DNA from: Piscicola geometra
Lineage: Eukaryota > Annelida > Clitellata > Hirudinida > Piscicolidae
Direction: 5' to 3'
Assembly: GCA_943735955.1 (NCBI GenBank)
Contig: OX030956.1
Span: forward strand, 3,701,912 to 3,765,911
DNA: 64,000 bases
Shown: positions 27,214 through 38,700 of the stretch, in pieces
How the letters are laid out: every line of letters begins with the position of its first letter
How positions within the stretch are numbered: the stretch's first letter is position 1
The notes under the pieces: generated by a model
Told to the model about the DNA's origin: nothing
The model's input: the letters and a program-made list of their open reading frames with translations, nothing else
Databases searched by the model: none
Position numbers and translations under genes: made by a program

Positions 27214-29619
27214 CTAATCATCATCACTGTCACTCCCACTGGACTCACTCTCTTCTTCTTCCTCTTCCTTAAGCACCTTCTCTTCTTCCGTCTAATGTTT
27301 TGGCGATGTAATATAATAATATAATTGATAGTGTTTATAATTTATAAATACCGCATTACAAAAGCTTTTTTTAAATAATAAAACATGGCCACAACTCACA
27401 TTGTCTTGCGAGAAGCCTAGTTTAGTGTCCACAACAGGTGCCTGATATGGTGTGGTTAGTAGCAGATTGGCTAAGGTTTATTGAATCAAAAGAAGATTTT
27501 TAAAATATATATTTTATCAGTAATACAAACTTCTTCCTTAGCTGCTATCACTTCGCTCTCCTGGAGTGGAAAAAAAGTATAAAAACTATGTGATTTCATC
27601 TTTTATTTAAAGCAGTTGATTTCAAGTTTTAAATCTCGTAAAACACCATGTATAAGGCACACCTGTTTTTCAATGCCAAAAGAAGAAAAAAACTAGGTTT
27701 CAAACAACGAAAATTACCAAGTCAGATAAAAATGCCCACTTTTACTATTGATAAATCGAATCTTTATTATACAATGTACGTAAACAATCAGTTTATTTCC
27801 TAGAAATGAGAAAAAAATTATCTATCATTTTTTTAAAAAAAACTTTTGAAATTTTATTATAATGTTTTTATAAAAAATATAAAAAAATATAAGATAACAT
27901 ATTTTACAATTTATACAATTAAAATTTTTTAAATAGGATTAGATAATATTTTGGAAAATTGAGATATAAAGATTTTTTCCTTGGAAAATCAATTATTCAA
28001 GTCATTGGCAAGCTTTTGAAAGTAAAAATAAAGACCAAAAGTGCGCCTCATACAGTGGGGATTACATTTATTATTCATCTTACACTATCTTGCGAGAATC
28101 CCAGCTTGGTGTCTACCTCTGGTGTCTAAATTATAGTTATAGAATAATGTGTTTTATCAATCAATCAATCAATCAATGACTAATAATTTGTATAGCGCCC
28201 TTTCGTAAGTGAACAAAAGCGCTCAGCCATCACGTCCCAAACAAGTACGTCTTCAGGCCTCGACGGAAAGTTATGAGTGACTTAGTTGAAGTTAAAGAAG
28301 AAGGTAAAGAATGCCATAAAAGAGGACCACAGTAAGAAAAAGAACGTTTAGAAAAAGAGTGTTTAACTGGAAAACGAAAAGAACGCTTAAAGGTAGATGA
28401 CTTAGACCAGATTTAGAGGGTTGTTTAATTAGATTTTTAAGATAAATTGGAGCATTACAGTTATGAATTTTAAACATATTTAGGCATATTTTAAAAGTCA
28501 CTCTAGATCTCAAAGGTAACCAATGTAACAAACGAAGATAAGGAGAAATGTGAGAAAACTTAGGAGCACGAGCAACAAGACGAGCAGCACAATTGAAGGT
28601 TTTATTTAAAGGAGCTAAAGTAGTATCCGGGAGACCATAGTAAAGAGAGTTGCAATAATCAATCCTGGAGAGAACTAGAGAAGATACAAGAAGTTGCAAG
28701 GTAGGATCATCAAGAAAAGGAAGAAGCTGTAGAATACGACGAATGTGGAAGTAACAAGATTTAGAGACAGATAGAATTTGAGAAGCTAAAGACAAGTTAG
28801 AATCGAAAATAAAACCAAGGCTACGAATGGAAGATGAAGGGTTTAGAGAGAGTGAAGAGGGGGGAGGCAAAACTAAAGAAGGAAGAGATAGTAAAGACTT
28901 TGATTTTTTATTGAAATATATGAGTTCAAATTTGTCCGGATTAAGTTTGAGAAACATAGAAGAAGCCCAAGAGATTATAGATTGAAGACAGAGAGTTATT
29001 TTATTAACAGTAAGGTCAAGAGAAGAGTCAGTGAAAGATGTATAAATATAGGAGTAGTCAGCATAAATTTGACTGTTTAAAGAAGATGACGAAATAATAC
29101 TAGGTAGTTCCGAGGTATAAAGAATAAAAAGTAAGGGACCAAGGATTGAGCCCTGTGAAACACCATAAGATAAAGAAACAGAATAAGAACGAGAAGATTC
29201 AATGAAGGAATGTATAAATAATAATGCTTAAGTTTTACATTATTTATTTATTTATTGCTGTGAATATTTTTTATTAAATTGCATTGGATAGTGAAGATCA
29301 TTATTTAAAAGATGATTTTTATAAGAGAAACTATAAGACTTGATTTACTTTGGTTTCATCAGTGGTAGTTGAAAATGCCTTGAATGCTATAGGATTTTTC
29401 AAGGCCTGGAAATATAGTTCAGCTGTCAAAACATAAATATAATTTAGACTAATATACTTCTGTAACAATAGTTTTTAGAACATATTAAATATTATAAATG
29501 CCTGTGATTGAAATATAAAAATATTGTTTAAATAAACAACCTTGTAGGAATCATTTATCAACCTATCTTGTTTCATCAGCAATGTTGTAGCATTTGGAGA
29601 TCTGAGAAGGCTGATACAC
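27214..29619 (-). CDS. Unrecognised protein with duplicated 42-nt exons and acidic C-terminus (5' end missing)
   Basis: Six exons join in phase on the minus strand: 29619-29541, 29405-29349, 28125-28084, 27560-27531, 27441-27400 and 27291-27214 (TAG). The joins from 29541 onward are all phase 0. Visible peptides: RCISLLRSPNATTLLMKQDR, then ALKNPIAFKAFSTTTDETK, TPEVDTKLGFSQDS, ESEVIAAKEE, APVVDTKLGFSQDN, and a tail of Glu then Ser/Asp ending SESSGSDSDDD. The third and fifth exons are both 42 nt and encode the same 14-residue motif (P-x-VDTKLGFSQD), an internal exon duplication. A LINE fragment fills the intron between 29349 and 28125. I do not recognise the family and could not find the first exons. 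The Ser/Asp/Glu end looks like a casein-kinase-2-type acidic tail, which is inference. Confidence 0.55.
28140..29215 (-). mobile_element. 5'-truncated, inactive non-LTR retrotransposon (CR1/L2/Jockey-like RT fragment)
   Basis: An open frame runs from about 29215 through 28420 on the minus strand with reverse-transcriptase landmarks: SQGSILGPLLFILYTSELPS, then the catalytic box, then SRIDYCNSLYYGLP and LHWLPLRSRVTFK of the thumb region. The C-terminal part (FRFPVKHSFSKRSFSYCGPL, LITFRRGLKTYLF) is in another frame, so there is a frameshift near 28430. The catalytic box reads YADY instead of YADD, so the second metal-binding Asp is lost. The 3' end is GGGCGCTATACAAATTATTAG followed by (TTGA)n at about 28155-28172. 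It is truncated at its 5' end and lies in an intron of the acidic-tail gene. Confidence 0.93.
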
Positions 29620-30131
29620 CTTGCAGAAACAAAATTCTGCAATAGAGATCATATTAAATAATTCTAACACCACCAAGTTAGGTAGTTAAGAGACGGAGTT
29701 TGTAAACAAATTTAACAATTAAATTTAAATTTGAAATAAATTTAATTATTAAAAGTAATTTTTACTAATAACCTTAACAGTTAGGCCCTAACAGTAAAGT
29801 TTAGTGACTAAACTCTACCCCTTAACTACGTAAATCCCCCCAAAAGTTGGTGGTTGATTATTTAATATGATCCGAGATAATTGAATTCATTTTTTATTCA
29901 ATTTTTTAAAAAAACTCACGCAAGAGAAAGGTACGAGTCTTTTAACAAAATAGGCCATTCTTATTTTAGGGATATTTAGTATGACTAATAGTTAAGTAAC
30001 AGTGTTACTTAAACTTCAAGGAATGTGTAGGAAAATGTAGGTGGTAAAAGGTTAATTACAATATTTATTTATTTATATATTTTTTAACTAAATGATTTAA
30101 AATATTAAATTCATAACGTTCAATAAATAAG

Positions 30132-30204
30132 GCCCGGCTAGCTCAGTCGGTAGAGCATGAGACTCTTAATCTCAGGGTCGTGGGTTCGAGCCCCACGTTG
30201 GGCG
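30132..30204 (+). tRNA. tRNA-Lys (anticodon CTT)
   Basis: 73 nt folding as a standard cloverleaf. Acceptor GCCCGGC pairs with GTTGGGC (two G-U), discriminator G. The D arm is GCTC/GAGC. The anticodon stem TGAGA/TCTCA encloses loop CTCTTAA with anticodon CTT. The T arm is GTGGG-TTCGAGC-CCCAC. Box A (TAGCTCAGTCGG) and box B (GGTTCGAGCCC) are intact and a T-run (30207-30213) follows as a Pol III terminator. No intron. It stands alone in the spacer between the two ABC transporters. Confidence 0.97.
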
Positions 30205-31352
30205 ATCTTTTTTTACCACTTCATTTGTATTTTTTCAAAGAGATGACATCGTTATTTGAAACTCTTAGAATTGTTGATTTAATTATTTTTTTTTGATGAC
30301 AGTCACTAAATTTGGTCCAGTTTTTTTTATTTTTAACACATTTTGAAACATAGTTTTTAAATGATTTTGAACTTATCTGAACAAATGTTTATAGATGTGT
30401 TCAATAAATTGTTAATTGACTACAGTACAAAGTATGTATCGCAGCTATTAAATAGAAGTTGAACTTGATAAACTTTTTCTATTTTTCCCCCAACTTTTAT
30501 TTCAAAAACATCAATCTGATCCATGAAACACCTATCAAAATTTAAAAACCTTCATAACAAAAGCTGTGCTTCAATCTACGCTACGACCGTTAAAAATTTT
30601 AACGCAGTTAAATATTTCAACGCCTCTTTATATCAACTAATGTTGAAAAACTTGTTTGCTTGAGTAACTGGCTCAAAATGGATGTGTGACAATTGCATTT
30701 TCTTTCATTTATGGATTTTTTTCTTTTTTTAAATATGAATTACTTTTTATAAAAAATATCAGATAAATTTGTATTATATTTGTAAGAACAAAATTTCAAT
30801 ACTATTTTATACTAATATCAAATATGCTAAAAACTTTGCGTTAAAATACGATTAACGCACGATTAAAAATGTTAATCGAACGGAAAACGGCGATTAAATT
30901 TTTTTATCTTGGAACAGCTCTATTTATAACGTGTTTTCATTTATATTTAAATGATATTCAGATTCTCTATAATGTCAGGAAATATCTGAAAATTGTAATT
31001 TGTTATTCAGAGTAAATGTTGAATCATTCAGGATATGCATTGTTACTTAGATTTAATCTTTTATATTCATAGAAAAAGCGTAAGAAAATCATTGTTAAAT
31101 TATATAAGAACTTATAGTTATTATAACTTCGATCAAGTTTTCTTTGTTCGTTATTATGCCTTTATGAACTGAATAATAAGTAAGTGCACATTTCTGAGCT
31201 TGTCTCTGTTGGGCATAAAAACGCTTCACATGTTAGCGTCTTGGACTTCATGAAATTAAATTCGGAAAAGAAATATACAATATTTTGGAATATATAAAAT
31301 ATCATACATTAAACAGTGAATTTAAAAATAAGTAGCCTTCGAAGATTGAGAA
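30205..31352. other. Spacer between tRNA-Lys and ABC copy 2
   Basis: AT-rich. A TATATAAA at 31290-31297 lies about 55 bp before the start codon of ABC copy 2 and could be its TATA element; this rests on position only. Nothing else was recognised. Confidence 0.4.
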
Positions 31353-34300
31353 ATGGAGGGAAAAAAACCATCTTTGTTTTCCAAAATTAATTTTTGCAAA
31401 AAAAAGAAAAAAGACAACGAAAAGAACGTATTGAACAAAGTATCTTTTTTTCAGCTGGTAACTATCATTTTATGCGATCATAACTATATGTATAAAAAAT
31501 CTAATTGAATTAATAATTCTTTTCAATTTAAAAAAAAAGTATTTAATCGACTAGTTTTAAAATCATAATTTCTTATTTTTACTTTTATACTAACCAAGGG
31601 CGGTGATTTGCTACAAATCTTGGGGAGTTCTAACAAGCATGGACGATCCTGGGGGGGTCCTGGGGTTCGAACTCCCCCTCCCCCCACTTAAAAAAACATT
31701 TTAAACTTATTTTTTTATACGAATATTTAAGTAAGCAAAGAATATTTTGGTTTTAGACAGCTATTACTACAACTACACATACTCACAATATAAACATTCT
31801 GTCTTGTGCCATGGTTGATGATTATGCTCGTATCAAAACAAGAGTTTTAAATTTTTTATTGAAAAAGTGGGGGGCTCTTTATTAAGGCGGACCCCCTCAC
31901 TACCAAAAAGTGGAAGGGTCTGGACCCCAGGACCTCCCCAGGATTGCCACCCATGATACTAACACTACGATGACTTCTACATAAAAGGTTGAACATATTG
32001 CCCATTAGGCATGGACGGCGATCCTTGGGGGGTTCTGGGACCGGAACCCCCCTTTCTTCCTACTTTTTTCAATACAACTATTATTAAAATTTTGTTTTGA
32101 TACGATCATAATCGTTAACCATGATATAAAATCAAATGTTTATATAGTAATACATTGTGAGTTTGTCTAGATATAGTTATAGCTGTCTAACAAAATTTCT
32201 TTGCTTACTTAAATATTCGTTCCAAAATATAAATTTAAAAATGTGTTTCAAGTGGGGGAAAAAGGGTCCGAATCCCAGAACCCCCCCCCCCCCCCTCCAC
32301 AAGATCGTCCATGCTAGGCAGAACTTCCCTAAAATTCGCAGCAGATCGCCGTCTCTGCCATTAAGGCATTAACTCATTATTTATGACTATGAGCCATAAA
32401 CCAATGCATTTTTAATAAAAAACAAAAATAATAATTTTTTATATTTAAATAATAAACTTTTCGAGAGAACATTTTAAGATGCTTACATGAATTCCACGAT
32501 CACAGTTCAGACATGCCGAGAAGCTTGACATTCTTCTGATGCTCGTTGGCACCATGGCTTCTCTGGGCACTGGAGCCAGTTTTCCTTCGATGGTGATCAT
32601 CTATGGAAGCATTACGTCGACCTTCACGGACTTCAGTTTAATGAATGGAAGAAATTATACCATCGAGGCCAACTTGCCGTTAGATATTTTTAAAAACTTT
32701 AAGATATTGAAGTTATTTTTCAAACAAATAAATAAATAATTTTCCTTTAAACAAAAATAAATAAATATTTTATTTTAAACCATCAATGTTTTTTGAGTAA
32801 ATTATGCGATTTTTTCATAAAATGTATACTCGCGTCAAATACCCGGAGCGTCTTATATATTTAAAAATCTTCAGAATGTCAAATTCTAAACAAGAAACTG
32901 ATAATATTGTTTTTCATATCTGAACTTTAAGCGTATTGGTCATTTTTACAATGAATCAGATTAAAACCAGATTGCTTAGGTTAATTGCAACTAGTGCCGA
33001 TATTAGATAGAAAAAATTAGAATAAAGTATGGGTCGGACACACCGAAAATTTTTATATAGAAGCCAAATAATAATATTACAAATTATTGTATGTGCCCTA
33101 TATTCAGGTATGACTTATAACCTTTAAATATGGCAATGCTCTTGAATATTCAGGTATGAAACTTTCTGGAACGACATGAAAGAATTAACTTACAAGCTAG
33201 TTGGTTAGCTCATTATTTTTATTTCATATTTACATTTCATTTATTTTTAGTTTTTTATAGTTAAAACACCGAGTGTGACGTGGGTTTATTTTATAAATCG
33301 AAAGTAACATAATTTTAACAAAACATTTTTGAACAAAGGAATTACAAAACAATTAATATTTCGAAAATGATGGTATCTGCACATTATGAATTTCTGAAAA
33401 CTCCGGTATTTTACGTTATTTGAATAAGATATTTCTTTTTTGTGTGTAGGAATTTACATAAAAAAATAACTTAAGACATGCGTTTACCTTGAAAGACTGT
33501 AAAATGAATACCATAAACACCAGATTTTTCGGACACCGATAAGGTTAAGACAAAATTTTCTTTTTGAATAAAAATTCTAGTATTAATGACAAGCATTCTT
33601 ATAAGGATTATAACCCAATTAACCCCGCAAGATACTAGGGTTTTTGAGAATTAATTCAACGACTTATAGGTTAAGCCACGAATCTTTAACTTACTTGATC
33701 ATCTGGTTTTTTAAATCAAAGTTTTAGCATTTATTATTTTAAATTGATTTGCAAACAAAGCTGTGTAAGTCGTAAGTATTAGTTTCTAAACAATATAAAA
33801 AAGTAAATAAAGAAAAAGGTTTTTGGAAGAATAAAAATATTACACTAAAAAATGACGTTTAAAATTTTTCACGTTTTATTTTACCAGTAATAGGAGCGGT
33901 GGTTATGTTGACGGCATACGTGCAAGTTGTATGCTGGCTGACAGTGTCTCACCGACAGACCTTCAAAATCAGGAACAACCTCTTCAAATGCATTCTGCAC
34001 CAGGACATTGGCTGGTTCGACACGTATGAAGTTGCACAGCTCTCCACTAGACTTTCAGAGTGGGTTTTTCATTTCCATTTTTAATTTAGCAAAGCTTAAA
34101 CAATTTCTGAAATACATTTGTTTAATAGAAACGGTTAAATGATAGTTTGTATTTTCAGATTTTGAATTCTTTTAAATTTAAAATATATCTTAATTGGTTC
34201 AAAAGCTATTGCTTTTTAAAACGTTACAACACCTGTACATTAGTGACATCGACAAGATCCAAGAAGGCATTGGTGACAAGATGAGCAGTTTTTTTCAATG

Positions 34301-35724
34301 GATCTCAACATTCCTATGTGGAATCATCATTGGCTTCGTGCGGGGACCAAAGCTAGGTGCTGTCGTCATTTCAGTCACCCCACTGGTTGCTCTTGCAGGA
34401 GCGATCATGAACTATGTGAGATTTATAACTTTTTATAGTCTTTTAGTGTGCGGTTTATTCTCGATATAATCAACGTTTTCATAAATTTAGAAATTGTTTT
34501 TTTTCTGTATCTTTCAAAAGTTGCAAATAATTGTATAATACATTTTGTGTTTTTAAGTTATTGTGAATTTTAAATCTTTATTCAACAATATTTTTTTTGG
34601 TATATCCCATTAAAAACTACAAACTTATAGTTGGTAACTATAGCTACAAGCAAAGAACTGACTGCGTATGCAAAAGCGGGTTCTGTGGCAGAAGAGGTAT
34701 TCGCAGCCATTAGGACTGTAGTAGCATTCAGTGGGCAAGAAAAGGCTATCGAAAGGTGAGGGCTTTCATCCGCTCTAAGTCTACGCTGTACAGTAGAATA
34801 TTTTGCTTATTACTATGTATTTAAAAGTGAAAAAAGTTAATGATGTGTTTGAGCTGATTTTGAAATTATATTTCCTATTATGAGATTATTAAAAAAGCTT
34901 TATATATGTTTTTTAAACATTATAGATTACTTTAAGAAGACCTTAAAAGTTATCAATCTTATTGTTATTAATTAAGAAAAAAAATTATTTCTTTAAAATA
35001 AAAGTTATGATAATTTTTCAAGATACACGGAAAAATTGAAAAATGCAAAAGGCTACGGAATTAAGAAAGGAATTTTGAATGGTATGGGCATGGGTCTTGC
35101 CATGGGTCTTATCTTTTGCTCTTACGCTTTGGCATTTTGGTATGGTGGAAAGCTAATAAGGGAAGGAGAAATGCAGCTTGGGGAAGTTTTGACGGTGCGT
35201 TTATCATTTTATTCGTTTCGATTTTTAGTTGATTAATTTTTTTTCTTTTAAAAAAACACTAATATTAATAAGAATTTGTTCAAGGTAACAGATTTATATT
35301 GTAACTTTGAATAATTGTCCACAGTTACAGATTCATATTGATTTGAAATTAAAATATTTATTTTAAGATATAAAATAAATAATTACTTTATTCTATTCAA
35401 TAGGTGTTTTTGGCTATGATCCGGGGCGCTTTCGCTCTAGGTAAACTTGGTCCCAGTCTACAAAGCATTGGAACAGCAAGAGGGGCGGCATTTTCCCTTT
35501 GGGAAATAATGGACAGGGTAGGGTGAATTATGAATACTTTATATTTAAAGACTACTTATTACTTTCTTTTTAATTAAATATTATTTTTTATTCATATTAC
35601 ATCTAAGTTTATTTTATTATACTATCTATTGTTCTCAAATCATAAAAATATATTATTAAGTGCAAAAGTTATATCCTAAATGAATCGGTAAAATGCTATT
35701 CAAAAATTTAACATATAAACATAT

Positions 35725-35769
<45 letters not shown>

Positions 35770-38700
35770 ATATAACAATTTAAATATATTATATAACAAT
35801 TTAAATATATTATTATTATTAATTATATATCATTAATAATTAAGTTCGAATCCCTGTACAGCCAACCGTGAGCTATCATATACCTAGTGTATATGATGCG
35901 GTGTTTCACGACTTATTTCGTGTGAGTGGCGCTTCAGTTGCGTGCCCGGGCGCTATACAAAACTGACATTTATTATTTTTTTAAGTGCAAAAGCTATATC
36001 ATAAATGAATCGGTAAAATGCTATTCAAAAATTTAACAATATAAATTGTTGTAATGCTTTTAAATACCCAAATAATAGATTAAAAATAGGTATCAATGAT
36101 TATCCATACTATTCTAAAAAGTATAGTATAAAACCTTAATTGTCAAAACATATTTACTGATATATTATAAATGTATATACCTTAATCATATTTTTGACTT
36201 ACATTTTAAACCTTCACCAAGAAATCCCTGATAGACAGTAGCTTACCAGAGGGCCTCAAGCCCGAGTCGATAAGTGGAAACATCGAGTTTAGAGACGTCC
36301 ACTTCAACTACCCTTCCAGGAAAAGCATCAATGTTGGTCGAATAAACATTATTTTGACTTTCTTCTTGCAGCAAAGGTATTCAAATTCTAATAGCACGCT
36401 TGTAAAATAATTAATTATTTTAAATGATCACTTTTCTTAAATAATCTAATTTAATTTAATTCAGTATTTTAAAAAATGTAATAACCATAAAACGCATTAA
36501 TGAAAATATTGACTCAAAATTCAGATCTTGAAAGGCCTGAACATGAAGCTGGAGCAGAGTTTGACAGTGGCGGTAGTGGGAGAAAGTGGTTGTGGAAAAA
36601 GCACAGTGATCCAACTACTGGAAAGGTTTTACGACCCAGACAAAGGATCTGTGTTCATTGATGGTACAGACATTAAAAAAATTAACGTGAAATGGCTTAG
36701 AAAACATATCGGTGGGTTTACAATTCTCTTTATATATTTTTTTCGAATTTTCTAAAAGTTATTAACTTCAGTGTTTTTTCAACGACTTAGTATTTGATAT
36801 TTTTAATTTTGCATAATGACTATAATAAATCTAAGTTATTCTAAAAATATTCATTCATGACAATTATATTCCGACATATCGGTTTCTTTTCCAGGTGTTG
36901 TTAATCAGGAGCCAATTTTGTTTGCGACGACGATTGCCCAGAACATTTCGTATGGCTTGGAAGGAGAAGCGACTCAAGCTCAAATTGAAGAAGCAGCCAA
37001 AAAAGCCAACGCCCATGAATTCATCTGTAAACTTCCCCAAGTCTGCTGATTTATTCACTTTTTTAAATAATTTATTTCATATTTTAAAGAGAAAAATATG
37101 ATTTTACTCTAAAATTTGTTATCTACATAATTATACACAATATCTCTGAAATGATTTAATACCTTTTTAAATATTCTTACTTTGCAGAAGTACGAGACGT
37201 TAGTGGGAGAAAGAGGGGCGCACATGAGTGGAGGTCAAAAACAGAGAATCGCCATTGCACGATCCCTCATGAATAACCCGAAAATAATTCTCCTGGACGA
37301 AGCCACTTCAGCCCTCGACAACGAGAGTGAGTCTATCGTGCAAGCTGCTCTGGAAAAAGTAAGTTGAGCAAAAGAACAAACCTTTAGTCTATCAATCATG
37401 GGTTAGACGCTTCAATGTATAAAGCACACCTATATAAGTTAAGCAAAGAAATGTGAGTTTTTTAAAAAAATAAATGAATATATCTATTAAAGAATTATCG
37501 AATTAACTAAATATTCTATTTCAATCCCGCTTTTACAACATTAATTCTTTTATCACAGGCTGGAGCTGGAAGAACAACCATTGTGGTGGCTCACAGACTG
37601 TCGACCATCAGGAACGCCGACATCATCTTCGGCATCAAAGACGGAGTGGTGCATGAGAGTGGCAGTCACGACGAACTGATGCAGCTGAAAGGAATCTACT
37701 ACACCCTCGTCACCAGCCAAGCAAGCAATATTTTAATGATATTCGCTTTTCTAAAACTTATCAACTAAAAAATAATTCGGTGATGATTTTTTAAGTTTTC
37801 AGAGATTCATTTTAATGATAATATATGAAAAAATGTTTTTAGCAAAGCAGGGATGCTAAAGAAAATAAAGGTATTAGAATAAAATGAAAATCTCTTAACT
37901 AATAAACCTTATATAAATTATTATTATTATTATTATTGTTATTGTTATTATTATCATTATTATTATTATAGTTAAAATAAAAAGATATAATTTCCAAAAA
38001 TCTTTTAAGATAATATTTTATTGAAGATTCTGAAGAAATGGAAGAACTTATCGATGATGATGAAGTAAAGTTTGTGAAGAATGGCAGTATAAGATCGCCA
38101 AAGAGGAAACGCGTTGCATCAGTCAGCAAAGAAGATGAAGAAAAACCAGAGGTTTGTTAATTTTTATACCGTTTATTTAACACTTATAACGTTTTTGTTC
38201 ATTTAGTACCTAAAAACGTAGAAATAGAGTTTTTCTAAAACAATATAAAAATTAGTTTAACATGATTATAATAGTTTTAAATAAATCAATTTTTTTACAT
38301 TTCATTTCATTTTCAGAATTTGAAAAATGTTTCGATAAGGAGATTGATGGCGCTCAACAAGCCGGAGTGGTACATCATAGTGATTGGATGTTTTGCAGCC
38401 CTGGTCAATGGTGCCGTGCAACCGGCATTCGCAGTTCTTTCTTCTAGATTCATCGGGGTAAAATTAGTTTTCACTTTTTATAACCCAATGTATAACTAGA
38501 TTTTATAATCTTAATATTTAAAAATCTTCATTATTGTGTTATTGTAACACTATTATGGCAGTGAGAGACTTTAAATATAATAGAAATCTCTTTGTATTAA
38601 TGCAGCTTTAAGAATATATTAAAATAAATAAAAATTTAAATATTACTTTATTTTGCATGAATCACTTCAAGACATTTGGAGCAAATGATTCTGAAGCAGA

